A stretch of DNA of 64,000 nt from an uncultured Flavonifractor sp. (GCF_944385615.1 NZ_CALWXV010000005.1:19416-83415), one strand, 5' to 3'. Shown: positions 21,798 through 30,309, numbered from the stretch's first letter. Notes: generated from the letters alone by a model not told the origin. Numbers and translations are program-made.

Positions 21798-23162
21798 TCA
21801 GGGAACCAACTCTACAGTATAACCCAACTCCTGCAAACCGCTGACGATTCCGCCGGGGTCCACCATGTGGCCTGCGCCCACCGCCATAAAATAGGTGTGG
21901 CTGCCCTCAGTCTCCAGATAGTTGGCGGCAGCCTGGATCATGCCCGGGTCCCGCTCGGTAAAGAGCTTGGAGTTGAGCTCGTCGTCGCTGTTGATGATGG
22001 CCGTCTTGTTATAGACTTTTCCAAAGGCCTCCGGGTCCCGGTCTTTCCAGGCGGCGAACATGCCGGAGATCATCTCCTCCTGGGCCTGGAGATAGGCCTC
22101 GTCGGCAGGAGCAGCGGTGGTGCCAGACAGCACCCCCTCCAAGACGGTGAGGGAAGAATTCAGATAGGCCTGCTGATATTCGGTGGACAGACCGTCAAAG
22201 ATGCCGCCCTGGAAAGCGTAGGTCTCTACCGCGCCGATAGCCTTGCCAGAGTTGACTGCTGCGGCGTTGATGTAGCTGTCGATGGCCATGGCGTTGGCCC
22301 CCGTAGTGTCATTCTGGAGGGAGAGGGTGGAGAAGGTGGAGGCCAGAGCCCAGGGCTTGTAGAGGTCCAGATCGTTGGACCCCATGCCCAGGGTGGCGGC
22401 CATGGTCTGCACCCGCTGATAGAGCTCGGGGCTGATGTGGTCGGCCAGGGTAGTGCCGTCGCTGTAGGTCTGGAGGCTCTGGAGCAGGGCTATCCCCTCC
22501 TGATCGTTCAGGTCCAGCTCAAAGATGACCTCCTCGGAAGCCTGAAGGGCCTCCCGCACCGACTTGTGGAGGGGATAGACATTGTCCCGGTCCAGATGGA
22601 TGGTACCCAGCAGATACAAGGTATTCTCCCCGTTGGTGGCCTTCCATAAAAGGCCCTTGGAACCGGCGTCTTGTTCATCATAGACCGCCAGAATCAGCCG
22701 GTTGGCCATGACCATGGCCTCCTGATAGGTACAGGTCCGGTCCAGAGCCAGAGCGCTGCCGGAGCCTCCCTGGACCACTCCCAGGCTGGTCAGAAAGGCC
22801 TGAGCTCCCTCCTCCACCCCGGGCAGGTCATAGGCCGCGGCCTCCTGGTAAAGGGCGTTCATCACGCCGCCCCTGGTGGTGTCCACCACCAGGCCCACGG
22901 TGTCCGCCGTCCGCTGGTCCAGCTCCAGCAGGGCCAGCTTATTTGCTACCACATCGGTCATGGCTTCCAGCTGTTCCAAGGTAACCGGGTCCTGGATGTA
23001 GGAGGCATAGTCATCGTCCACCAGGCCCAGGGCGTAGCTGTCAGCCAGCTGGTCTACCGCCCAGAGGGCTGGCTGCTGGGGCTGAGCCGCCAGGGCGGGC
23101 AGGGAGAGCAGGGCGGCGGAAAGCGTACCCGCCAGAATTTTTTTGACAAGATGCAGTTTCAT
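21798..23162 (-). CDS. secreted TraB/GumN-family protein with SLH-like N-terminus
   Basis: Exported protein of 454 residues with a Sec signal (KKILAGTLSAALLSLPALAAQ, cleaved after AAA/ALA at about 26). Residues 30-80 resemble an S-layer-homology repeat (WAVDQLADSYALGLV...TLEQLEAM), which may tie it to the cell wall. The TraB/GumN domain follows from about 170, with LLGTIHLDRDNVYPL and the second motif GAGHMVDPGGIVSGL. The two GxxH motifs are thought to form a metal-dependent protease site in this family. It sits between guaD and the DUF815 ATPase in one operon. Substrate unknown. Confidence 0.85.
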   Translation of the reverse strand: MKLHLVKKILAGTLSAALLSLPALAAQPQQPALWAVDQLADSYALGLVDDDYASYIQDPVTLEQLEAMTDVVANKLALLELDQRTADTVGLVVDTTRGGVMNALYQEAAAYDLPGVEEGAQAFLTSLGVVQGGSGSALALDRTCTYQEAMVMANRLILAVYDEQDAGSKGLLWKATNGENTLYLLGTIHLDRDNVYPLHKSVREALQASEEVIFELDLNDQEGIALLQSLQTYSDGTTLADHISPELYQRVQTMAATLGMGSNDLDLYKPWALASTFSTLSLQNDTTGANAMAIDSYINAAAVNSGKAIGAVETYAFQGGIFDGLSTEYQQAYLNSSLTVLEGVLSGTTAAPADEAYLQAQEEMISGMFAAWKDRDPEAFGKVYNKTAIINSDDELNSKLFTERDPGMIQAAANYLETEGSHTYFMAVGAGHMVDPGGIVSGLQELGYTVELVP

Positions 23163-23198
23163 AATAAAACTCCTTTCCTTTCTGGGACAGGGAACCGT

Positions 23199-24401
23199 TT
23201 ATGCCAGGCTGAGGCTGGCTATGTATTGTTTGGCCGTTCTGGGCGTTCTTCCGGGGTGCCGCATTTCCCAGCGGTCGGCCCCGGTACGCAGGGCCTGCCG
23301 GTCCATGGTGATCCCGGACTGGGCGGCCATTTGCTCCACCAGGTCCAAAAAGTCCGCCTTGTTGAGGGCCAGATAGGGAATGCGCAGGCCGAACCGCTCG
23401 GCCAAAGAGGTCTTTTCCTGGATGGTCTCGCTGGCGTCCACCTCGTCCCCCGCCCGGTCAGAGAAGGTCTGCCGCACCAGATGGCGGCGGTTGGAGGTGG
23501 CATAGATGGCCACGTTGGCCGGGCGGCGCTCCAGGCCGCCCTCCAGGATAGTTTTCATGACGGAATAGGTGGTATCGTCCTGATCGAAGGCCAGATCATC
23601 GATGAACAGAATGAACTTGAGCCGCCGCCCGCTTAGGGTGCGGATCAGCCGGGGCATATCGGCCAGCCCCTCCTTTTGTACCTCGATGAGCCGCAAATCC
23701 TCAAAGCCGGGCCGGGAAAGCAGGCTCTTGACCGTGGCCGACTTGCCGGTGCCGCTGTCTCCAAAGAGAAGTACATTGTTGACATGGTGGCCCTCCAGCA
23801 GGGCCTGGGTGTTGGCAATGACCTGGTCCCGCTGGAGCTCATAGCCCAGCATCTCGTCGGGGCCGGGACAGTCGGGCTCCTCCACCGGGAAGAGCTCCCC
23901 GTCCTCCCACAAAAAGGCCCGGCTGCGGGCAAAGAGGCCGGAGCCGTGGGTGCGGTAGAACTGGGTCAGGGATGCAAAGGTGAAGGGGCATCCGGCGGGC
24001 CAGCGGGGCAGGCCCTCCAGCACCGGCAGCAGGGCGGGAGGGGCCCCTTCCCCCATGGCGGAGATGAGCTGGCCGCAGTCCAGCTCACACAGCAGGGTAA
24101 ACAGGGCCGTGTCCCGGCGGGCAGCCTCCTCCAGTGCGGGGTCGGAGCCCCCCTGCTCGGCCAGCAGGGCATAGGGGGATTTGGTATAGCGCAGCTGGTC
24201 GTGGAGCCAGTCCCCCAGTCCGGCGTACCCGCCGGAGCGCAGGGTGTAGAAAAGTTTTGCATATTCCTCGGCGGCGCCGGCGCTGTCCTTTTGGGACAGC
24301 TTGTCCAGCAGCGCGCGCACGGTTTGTAACTGCGTTGTTTCTGTGATATGGCGGTAAGCGGCAACGCCACCCAGGGCAAAGCGCAGGGTTTCAAAGGACA
24401 T
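23199..24401 (-). CDS. DUF815 AAA-type ATPase
   Basis: ATP-binding protein of 400 residues. The N-terminal 170 residues are helical. The ATPase part has Walker A GDSGTGKSATVKSLL at about 210, Walker B FILFIDDLAFD, a sensor-1-like YATSNRRHLV segment and a C-terminal helical lid. The family (DUF815) is widespread and uncharacterised. ATG at 24401 follows AAGGAGG. First gene of the minus-strand operon, with its own consensus promoter at 24429-24457. Confidence 0.9.
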   Translation of the reverse strand: MSFETLRFALGGVAAYRHITETTQLQTVRALLDKLSQKDSAGAAEEYAKLFYTLRSGGYAGLGDWLHDQLRYTKSPYALLAEQGGSDPALEEAARRDTALFTLLCELDCGQLISAMGEGAPPALLPVLEGLPRWPAGCPFTFASLTQFYRTHGSGLFARSRAFLWEDGELFPVEEPDCPGPDEMLGYELQRDQVIANTQALLEGHHVNNVLLFGDSGTGKSATVKSLLSRPGFEDLRLIEVQKEGLADMPRLIRTLSGRRLKFILFIDDLAFDQDDTTYSVMKTILEGGLERRPANVAIYATSNRRHLVRQTFSDRAGDEVDASETIQEKTSLAERFGLRIPYLALNKADFLDLVEQMAAQSGITMDRQALRTGADRWEMRHPGRTPRTAKQYIASLSLA

Positions 24402-24428
24402 GGGATAATCCTCCTTACTGATAGTTTC

Positions 24429-24457
24429 ATTGTATATGTTATAACTCTGCCTGTCAA
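24429..24457 (-). promoter_or_regulatory. sigma-A promoter for the DUF815-TraB-guaD operon
   Basis: On the minus strand, TTGACA (24457-24452), 17 bases, TACAAT (24434-24429). Confidence 0.82.
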
Positions 24458-24466
24458 TCCAAAGGC

Positions 24467-24495
24467 TTGACTTGCGCCCCGGTTTTCCGTATCCT
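24467..24495 (+). promoter_or_regulatory. sigma-A promoter for the class II aldolase gene
   Basis: TTGACT (24467-24472), 17 bases, TATCCT (24490-24495). Its -35 lies only ten bases from the -35 of the divergent promoter, so the two may interfere. Confidence 0.65.
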
Positions 24496-24532
24496 TGAGG
24501 CATCGCTTTGTTTGAGAAAGGATGTGTTGCAG

Positions 24533-25177
24533 ATGCTGTTGCGGGAGCAGCGGGAGCTGGTGGTGGAGTACGGCAAAAAGCTGGTGACCACCGGCCTCAC
24601 CGATGGTACCTTCGGCAATCTCAGCGTCTTTCACCGGGAGAGCGGCCTGATGGCCATCAGCCCCTCCGGCATGGACTATTTTGCCACCACCCCCGCCGAC
24701 GTGGTGGTCACCGATCTGGAGGGGAATATTGTGGAGGGAGACCGGAAGCCCTCCAGCGAGCTGGACCTCCACCGGCTGTTTTACCAGCGCCGCCCCGACG
24801 TCAACGGGGTGGTCCACACCCACTCCACCTTTGCCACTGTGCTGGCCTGCCTGGGCTGGTCTATTGAGCCGGTCCACTATCTGGTGGCCTACGCCGGACG
24901 GCAGGTGCCCTGTATCCCCTACTACCCCTTCGGCTCTCTGGAGCTGGCCGAGGCGGCCTGGGAGGGGATGAAGACCGACTATAACGCCTGTCTGCTGGGC
25001 AACCACGGCCTGTTGTCGGTGGGAGGCAGCCTGTCCTTTGCCTTTGACGCCGCCCAGCAGCTGGAGTTTCTGGCCAAAGTGTATTACCACACCAGGCTGG
25101 CCGGCGGCGGCGTGCAGCTGACGCCGGAGCAGCTGGACGCGGTGCTGGGCAAGTTCCAGAGCTACCGGCAGGCGTAG
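24533..25177 (+). CDS. fucA: class II aldolase (L-fuculose-phosphate aldolase-like)
   Basis: Zinc-dependent aldolase of 214 residues, family of FucA, AraD and RhaD. The glycine loop TDGTFGNLS, catalytic Glu76 in SSELDLH, zinc ligands H95 and H97 in VVHTHSTFA and the later His in VYYHTRLAG are present. The substrate is probably a deoxy-sugar phosphate, but related enzymes act on other phosphates or methylthioribulose phosphate, and no fucose genes are nearby. The ATG at 24533 is used with AAAGGA ten bases upstream. A YheO-like regulator follows after 70 bases with its own promoter. Confidence 0.85.
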   Translation: MLLREQRELVVEYGKKLVTTGLTDGTFGNLSVFHRESGLMAISPSGMDYFATTPADVVVTDLEGNIVEGDRKPSSELDLHRLFYQRRPDVNGVVHTHSTFATVLACLGWSIEPVHYLVAYAGRQVPCIPYYPFGSLELAEAAWEGMKTDYNACLLGNHGLLSVGGSLSFAFDAAQQLEFLAKVYYHTRLAGGGVQLTPEQLDAVLGKFQSYRQA

Positions 25178-25182
25178 AAGCC

Positions 25183-25211
25183 TTGCATTTTCCCTTTGTT
25201 CAGAGTACAAT
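25183..25211 (+). promoter_or_regulatory. sigma-A promoter for the YheO-like regulator/dipeptidase pair
   Basis: TTGCAT (25183-25188), 17 bases, TACAAT (25206-25211), starting five bases after the aldolase stop. Confidence 0.7.
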
Positions 25212-25247
25212 CTGGACTGGAAACCAAACTTAAGAGGAAGTGAACCA

Positions 25248-25919
25248 ATGGATCGGGAGGAAGCCTTTGAATTTCTGGACCGCACCGCCCGGGGGATCGC
25301 GGAGATGTTCGGCTCCACCTGCGAAACTCTGGTCCACGACATGGGGGACCCCCGGCACCCCATTTTGTCCATCTACAACGGCCACGTCTCCGGGCGGACG
25401 GTGGGCTCCACCATGGACATTCTGGGCACCGCCAGGGAGCTGGACCGGGACGCTCTGGTCACCGACTTTGTCAACCTCTACGCCACCACCCCCTCGGGCC
25501 AGCAGATCAAGAGCAGCACCTTCCACCTCATCGGGGAGGACTTCAATCTGGCCCTGGGCATCAATTTTGATTACAGCTCTCTGGTGTACGCCAACCGTAT
25601 TCTGGTGGATCTGATGAGCGCCGAGGCCGATCTGCAAAGCGCCATGTGGCACGGCGGGGAGGGCCAGCTCACCCAGATCTTTGAGGAATGTCTGGCGGCG
25701 GTGGGCAAGCCGGTGAACGCCCTCACCAAGCGGGACCGGATGAAGATCATCGCCCTGCTGGACCAGAAGAACGCCTTTTCCTTCCGCAAGTCGGTGCCCT
25801 TTGTGGCCAAGCGGCTCCAAGTGTCCCGGTACACGGTGTACAAATACCTGGGGGAGCTGACCGGCGCCGCCGGCGAGGAGGAACAACCAAAGGAGGACGA
25901 AACCCATGTATCAGGATAA
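25248..25919 (+). CDS. YheO/DauR-like PAS-HTH regulator 1
   Basis: Transcriptional regulator of 223 residues with the YheO architecture: an N-terminal PAS-like sensor (about 10-120; CETLVHDMGDPRHPILSIYNGHVSGR, STFHLIGEDFNLALGINFDYS) and a C-terminal HTH (about 165-212; RVSRYTVYKYL-type recognition helix VSRYTVYKYLGEL). Characterised relatives such as DauR control D-amino-acid catabolism. It overlaps the dipeptidase start by 14 bases, so the two are one transcript. A paralogue sits on the other side of the dipeptidase in opposite orientation. Confidence 0.88.
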   Translation: MDREEAFEFLDRTARGIAEMFGSTCETLVHDMGDPRHPILSIYNGHVSGRTVGSTMDILGTARELDRDALVTDFVNLYATTPSGQQIKSSTFHLIGEDFNLALGINFDYSSLVYANRILVDLMSAEADLQSAMWHGGEGQLTQIFEECLAAVGKPVNALTKRDRMKIIALLDQKNAFSFRKSVPFVAKRLQVSRYTVYKYLGELTGAAGEEEQPKEDETHVSG

Positions 25920-27312
25920 AATCAACGCCTATTTTGACGATCCGGCCCGCCGGCAGCAGCTGGTGGAGGCCATTTCCCGGCTGGTGCGCATCCGCAGCGT
26001 CCGGGAGGAGGCCCAGCCCGGTATGCCCTTCGGCCCCGGCCCTGCTGCTGCTCTGGCGGAAGGGCTGCGCCTGGCCCAGGAACTGGGTTTTAGCACCAAA
26101 AACTATGACAACTATGTGGGAGCCGTGGACTTCAACGACCAGGAGACCCAGCTCCATATCCTGTGCCACCTGGACGTGGTGGGAGAGGGCACCGGCTGGA
26201 CGGTGACCCAGCCCTATGAGCCCATCGAGGTGGACGGGATGCTGTACGGCCGGGGCACCGACGACGACAAGGGCCCGGTGGCCGCCGTACTGCTGGCCAT
26301 GCAGGCCGTCAAGGACCTGGGGGTACCCCTGAAGAAAAACGTCCGGCTGCTGCTGGGCACCGACGAGGAAAGCGGCTCGGAGGATATCGCCTACTACTAC
26401 AGCAAGGAGCCCTACGCTCCCTGCACCTTCTCCCCCGACGGAGAATTCCCCGTCATCAATCTGGAGAAGGGCAGCTATAAGCCGGTGTTCACCAAGACCT
26501 GGGCGACGGAGAGCGCCACCCCCCGGGTGAAGGAGCTCCACGGCGGCTTCCGCATCAACGTACTGCCCCCCGAGGCTCAGTGCGTGGTGGCAGGCCTGTC
26601 GGCGGAGGCGGCCCAACCCTACTGTGACAAGGCCGCCGCTGAGACCGGCGTCACCTATGTGCTCACCCAGCAGGGGGACGACCTGCATATCCTGTGCAAG
26701 GGCAAGGGGGCCCACGCCTCCACCCCGGAGGAGGGCATCAACGCCATCACCGGCCTGATCCATCTGCTGTGCACCCTGCCCCTGGCCAAGGTGGGCTCCA
26801 CCGCCGCCCTCCACGCTCTGAACGCCCTCTTCCCCCACGGGGACTGCACCGGCAAGGCCCTGGGCATTGCCCAGGCCGATGAGCTGTCCGGCCCCCTCAC
26901 CGTGGCCTTCTCTCTGCTGGAGCTGAACGACACCGGCCTGTCCGGCCAGTTTGACAGCCGGGTGCCGGTGTGCGCCACCGAGGCCAACTGCAAGGACGTG
27001 ACCGAGGCCTCCTTTGCCAAGTTTGGCTTTACCGCCCAGGGCGGTATGCAGGCCCCCCACCACACCCCCGCCGACACCCCCCTGGTCAAGACCCTGCTCA
27101 AGTGCTACGAGCAGTACACCGGCAACAAGGGGGAGTGTCTGGCCATCGGCGGCGGCACCTATGTCCATGAGATCCCCGGCGGCGTGGCCTTCGGCTGCGC
27201 CATGCCCGGCTTCAACGGCAACATGCACGGCGCCGACGAGCACACCTGCATCGCCGACCAGCTCACCGCCGCCAAAATCTTCGCCCAGGCCATCATCGAC
27301 CTGTGCGGCTGA
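25906..27312 (+). CDS. M20 family dipeptidase (PepV/Sapep-like)
   Basis: Cytoplasmic metallo-dipeptidase of 468 residues. The M20 metal motifs are visible: LHILCHLDVV (His and catalytic Asp), YGRGTDDDKG (bridging Asp), GTDEESGSED (catalytic Glu-Glu) and the final HGADEHTCI His. A lid domain is inserted at about 190-350. The Sapep/PepV branch releases amino acids from dipeptides and needs Mn or Zn. Co-transcribed with a YheO-like regulator and near RidA and an amino-acid symporter, it fits peptide and amino-acid fermentation. Confidence 0.92.
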   Translation: MYQDKINAYFDDPARRQQLVEAISRLVRIRSVREEAQPGMPFGPGPAAALAEGLRLAQELGFSTKNYDNYVGAVDFNDQETQLHILCHLDVVGEGTGWTVTQPYEPIEVDGMLYGRGTDDDKGPVAAVLLAMQAVKDLGVPLKKNVRLLLGTDEESGSEDIAYYYSKEPYAPCTFSPDGEFPVINLEKGSYKPVFTKTWATESATPRVKELHGGFRINVLPPEAQCVVAGLSAEAAQPYCDKAAAETGVTYVLTQQGDDLHILCKGKGAHASTPEEGINAITGLIHLLCTLPLAKVGSTAALHALNALFPHGDCTGKALGIAQADELSGPLTVAFSLLELNDTGLSGQFDSRVPVCATEANCKDVTEASFAKFGFTAQGGMQAPHHTPADTPLVKTLLKCYEQYTGNKGECLAIGGGTYVHEIPGGVAFGCAMPGFNGNMHGADEHTCIADQLTAAKIFAQAIIDLCG

Positions 27313-27321
27313 CGCTCAAAC

Positions 27322-27363
27322 AAAAAGCGCCGTGGAATCCAGAATGATTCCACGGCGCTTTTT
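27322..27363. terminator. bidirectional terminator after the dipeptidase
   Basis: Perfect 18-base stem (27322-27339 with 27346-27363) starting with A5 and ending with T5, shared with the convergent regulator gene. Confidence 0.92.
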
Positions 27364-27369
27364 CTCTAT

Positions 27370-28083
27370 TCAATCGTCCAGCCCGGCAGGACCCGCGCTC
27401 TCCTTCCGTACCTGGGCCAGGTAGCGGTAAACGGTGGCCTGGGAGCATCCCAGAGCGTCCGCCACCTCCTTGACCGCCCCTTTCAGTAAAAAGATGCCCT
27501 GAGGCTCCAGGGCGGCCACGATTCCCAGCCGCTCGTCGGCGTCCAGCTGATCGGCGGTCAGGTCCATGCGCTTCAGCTCCCGGGCCACAGCGTCTCCCGC
27601 CACCTCCCGGATGGAGTTGTGAAACCGCTCAGTAGAGGGGGCGTCCTGTCGGGCATGGGTCCTCTGGCCCGCGTCAAACTGGAAGCTGGTCTCCACCATG
27701 CTGTCCCGGTGGCAGAGCTGGAGCACCTGCTGGATGACCGCCTCATAGCGGCTGTCGTCAAAATTGACGCACAGCATACCCACCAGCTCCTCACCATCCT
27801 TGATAAAAAAGGTGGAGGAGCGCAGGGCCTTTCCCGAAGCCGATACGCCGGGATAGTGGAGCATGTACTCCATGCGGTCATAGCTTTGGTCTTTCAGCAC
27901 CTTCAGCGCCACATTGGTCAGGGGGGCCCCCACCTCCCGGCCGCTGATGTGGTTGTTGGCAATGGCAATAATGGAATGGTCCTTGTTGGTCAGATCGTGG
28001 AGGGCTACCTCATAATCCGGCCCCAGGACCCGGCCCAAAAATTCAGTCAGTCTGATATAATGGGAAAGCAGCGGGTTGCCCAT
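27370..28083 (-). CDS. YheO/DauR-like PAS-HTH regulator 2
   Basis: Paralogue of the regulator at 25248, 237 residues. It has the PAS-like domain (YEVALHDLTNKDHSIIAIANNHISGRE, RSSTFFIKDGEELVGMLCVNFDDSRY) and C-terminal HTH (VADALGCSQATVYRYLAQV). The ATG at 28083 follows AGAGGTG; an upstream in-frame start would overlap the promoter. It is divergent from ridA across a 215-base region with a palindrome over its own -35 and another over the ridA -10, so it may regulate itself and ridA. Confidence 0.88.
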   Translation of the reverse strand: MGNPLLSHYIRLTEFLGRVLGPDYEVALHDLTNKDHSIIAIANNHISGREVGAPLTNVALKVLKDQSYDRMEYMLHYPGVSASGKALRSSTFFIKDGEELVGMLCVNFDDSRYEAVIQQVLQLCHRDSMVETSFQFDAGQRTHARQDAPSTERFHNSIREVAGDAVARELKRMDLTADQLDADERLGIVAALEPQGIFLLKGAVKEVADALGCSQATVYRYLAQVRKESAGPAGLDD

Positions 28084-28128
28084 ACGCTCACCTCTCATCT
28101 GGTTGAGTGTATCGCGGAGGATAGAGAC

Positions 28129-28160
28129 AGTATAGCGGATTTCCACCGGTTTGGCAAACC
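28129..28160 (-). promoter_or_regulatory. promoter of YheO-like regulator 2 with overlapping palindrome
   Basis: On the minus strand, TTGCCA (28157-28152), 17 bases, TATACT (28134-28129). A 13-base palindrome GGTTTGGCAAACC at 28148-28160 covers the -35 and is a candidate operator. Confidence 0.7.
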
Positions 28161-28238
28161 AAAATGATAAATTTTTCTCACAATGTTAAAGAAGAAGGGG
28201 TATGAAACCGGATATTACGGTATGGCGATGGAAAATGA

Positions 28239-28271
28239 TTGACATTTTGGATTTGTGGTGATAAATTTATC
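28239..28271 (+). promoter_or_regulatory. promoter of ridA with palindrome at -10
   Basis: TTGACA (28239-28244), 17 bases, TAAATT (28262-28267). The palindrome GATAAATTTATC (28260-28271) covers the -10 and may be an operator. Confidence 0.72.
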
Positions 28272-28298
28272 TCAGAATTTGAAGGGAGGCAACCCCAC

Positions 28299-28676
28299 AT
28301 GAAGAACATTGTCAACACCAATCAGGCTCCTGCCGCCATCGGCCCCTACGCCCAGGCTGTGGCCATTGACGGGCTCATCATCACCTCCGGCCAGCTGCCC
28401 ATCAATCCCGCCACCGGCGCGTTCCCCGAGGGCATTGCCGAGCAGACCCGTCAGTCCCTCACCAACGTGAAGGCCATTCTGGCCGAGGCCGGTGTGAGCA
28501 TGGACCAGGTCATCAAGACCACCGTGTTCCTCAGCGATATGAACAACTTTGGCGCCATGAACGAGGTGTACGCCACCTTCTTCAGCGAGGGCAACTATCC
28601 CGCCCGTTCCGCCGTAGAAGTGGCCCGTCTGCCCAAGGACGCTCTGGTGGAGATCGAGGTCATTGCCGTCAAGTAA
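28299..28676 (+). CDS. ridA: RidA family reactive enamine/imine deaminase
   Basis: Trimeric YjgF/RidA protein of 125 residues that hydrolyses reactive enamine/imine intermediates made by PLP dehydratases and amino-acid oxidases. The signature NYPARSAVEVARLPKDALVEIEVIAVK-like C-terminus has the catalytic Arg in PARSAVEV and the terminal Glu-Val-Ile-Ala. The N-terminal AIGPYAQAV and SGQLPINPATG motifs are present. Serine dehydratase genes lie 10 kb away. GGGAGG precedes the ATG. The NSS symporter follows but a terminator lies between. Confidence 0.95.
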   Translation: MKNIVNTNQAPAAIGPYAQAVAIDGLIITSGQLPINPATGAFPEGIAEQTRQSLTNVKAILAEAGVSMDQVIKTTVFLSDMNNFGAMNEVYATFFSEGNYPARSAVEVARLPKDALVEIEVIAVK

Positions 28677-28793
28677 TTGGGACCCGGAAGGTGTCCTTGC
28701 TCTGCGTTCCTTCCGCGCCTTTCTGAAACCCTGAACGGCACTCAATTTGACGCCGCTGCATCGCGGGGAAGTATGCAGAGTAAATGCAATGGA

Positions 28794-28834
28794 GGCGCCC
28801 ACGAGCTCACCAGACAGTTCGTTGGGCGCCTTTT
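28794..28834 (+). terminator. terminator between ridA and the symporter gene
   Basis: Stem 28794-28807 with 28816-28830 (14 pairs, one bulged T, one wobble), then TTTT. The 115 bases before it hold no gene or motif I can name. Its position 40 bases before the symporter ATG allows either a ridA terminator or an attenuator for the symporter. Confidence 0.75.
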
Positions 28835-28874
28835 CTTGAATCATTCAATCTTTTGAGAGGAAGGAGGGGCTGCC

Positions 28875-30284
28875 ATGTCAAGTTTTGACCCCGAGCTCAA
28901 CAATGCCAGGGACGGATTCAGCAGCAAGCTGGGCTTTATCCTGGCCTGTATCGGCTCCGCGGTGGGTATGGCCAACATCTGGCGCTTCCCCTATATGGTT
29001 GCCACGTACGGCGGCATGACCTTTTTGCTTCCGTACTTCTTGTTTGTAATCCTCATCGGCGCCTCCGGCGTCATGGAGGAATTTGCCCTGGGCCGCTGGG
29101 GCGGCGCGGGCCCCGTGGGCTCCTTCGGCAAGGCCACCCAGGAGCGGATGGGCAAGCGGACGGTGGGAGAGGCCATCGGCGTTCTGCCGGTCATCGGCTC
29201 CATGGGCCTGGCTATCGGCTACTCGGTGGTCATGGGCTGGATCTTCAAGTATGCCAAAATGAGCCTCACCGGCCAGCTGTTTGCCCTGGGACAGGACCCG
29301 GCCGCCATCGGCGGCACCTTTGGAGCGGCCGCCCCCGAGGCCAAAACGCTGGGAGAGGCCGTCCAGATGATGCTCCAAAACGGTATTTTCGGCATCGGCA
29401 ACGGCGTTTGGATCATTGTGGCCGTTCTGGTGTCCGCCGTTATCATGGCTCTGGGGGTGGCCGGGGGCATCGAGCGGGCCTGCCGGGTCATGATCCCCCT
29501 GCTGTTCGTTCTGTTCCTGCTGCTGGCGGTGTATATCGCTACCCTGCCCGGCGCGGGGGAAGGCTACCGCTTCATCTTTACTCTGGAACCCCAGGGACTG
29601 CTGGACTGGAAGCTGTGGATCTACGCTTTTGGACAGGCTTTTTTCTCCCTGTCGGTGGCGGGCAACGGCTCGGTCATCTACGGCTCCTACCTGAGCAAGA
29701 AGGTGGAGCTCTCCTCCTCTGCCCGCAATGTGGCGGTATTTGACACCCTGGCCGCTCTGGTGGCTATGTTTGTCATCATCCCCGCCATGGCCACCACGGG
29801 CAGCGAGCTGACCGACAAGGGCCCCGGCCTGATGTTTGTGGCTCTGCCCGGCGTATTCAACGGCATGGGAGGGATCGGCTGGGCCATCAGCGCCTTCTTC
29901 TTCGTTGCCGTTTTGTTTGCGGGCACCACCTCCATCATCAACCTGTACGAGACCCCTGTGGCCTTTTTGCAGGAGAAGGGGAAGCTGGGCCGCCTGCCCT
30001 CTGTGCTGGTGGTCCACGCCATCGGTTTGGTGGTGGCTCTGCTCATCCAGCCCTGGACCTCCCAGTGGATGGACATGGTGTCCATCTATATCTGTCCCTT
30101 CGGGGCGGCCCTGGCCGGGATCATGTTCTTCTGGGTCATGAAGAAACAGACCGCCCTGGATGCCGTCAATCAGGGCGCCCATAAGCCCATCGGCGGCTGG
30201 TTCCACCCCTTTGGCAAGTGGGTTTATGTGCCGCTGTGCATTGTGGCCCTGGTGGCCGGCGCCGCTCTGGGCGGCATCGGCTGA
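28875..30284 (+). CDS. neurotransmitter:sodium symporter (NSS) family transporter
   Basis: Sodium-coupled amino-acid importer of the LeuT fold, 469 residues with about 11-12 membrane helices. TM1 carries the unwound substrate/sodium segment (FILACIGSAVGMANIWRFPYM-like, GSAVGMANIWRFPY). TM6 and TM8 have the AFGQAFFSLSVAGN and FFFVAVLFAGTTSIINLYE segments. Bacterial members carry Leu, Trp, Tyr, Ala or Gly. Its place between RidA and the gal genes gives no substrate. AAGGAGG lies just upstream. Confidence 0.92.
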   Translation: MSSFDPELNNARDGFSSKLGFILACIGSAVGMANIWRFPYMVATYGGMTFLLPYFLFVILIGASGVMEEFALGRWGGAGPVGSFGKATQERMGKRTVGEAIGVLPVIGSMGLAIGYSVVMGWIFKYAKMSLTGQLFALGQDPAAIGGTFGAAAPEAKTLGEAVQMMLQNGIFGIGNGVWIIVAVLVSAVIMALGVAGGIERACRVMIPLLFVLFLLLAVYIATLPGAGEGYRFIFTLEPQGLLDWKLWIYAFGQAFFSLSVAGNGSVIYGSYLSKKVELSSSARNVAVFDTLAALVAMFVIIPAMATTGSELTDKGPGLMFVALPGVFNGMGGIGWAISAFFFVAVLFAGTTSIINLYETPVAFLQEKGKLGRLPSVLVVHAIGLVVALLIQPWTSQWMDMVSIYICPFGAALAGIMFFWVMKKQTALDAVNQGAHKPIGGWFHPFGKWVYVPLCIVALVAGAALGGIG

Positions 30285-30309
30285 TGAGCCGCCCAAATCC
30301 AACCAATGA

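Noticed and set aside
22671-23636. Long plus-strand open frames opposite TraB/DUF815 and similar long antisense frames elsewhere (for example 31801-34365 and 35415-37595 on minus)
   Set aside because: High-GC codon bias leaves stop-free antisense frames; their products are rich in Gly, His, Gln and Val, lack domains and overlap recognised genes completely.
23199-24401. Sigma-54 activator near rpoN (AAA+ candidate)
   Set aside because: The DUF815 ATPase lacks the GAFTGA loop and a DNA-binding domain, so it is not a sigma-54 activator.
28677-28793. Possible riboswitch or T-box between ridA and the symporter
   Set aside because: No T-box sequence (AGGGTGG-type) or known aptamer core is visible; only a plain hairpin terminator is supported.
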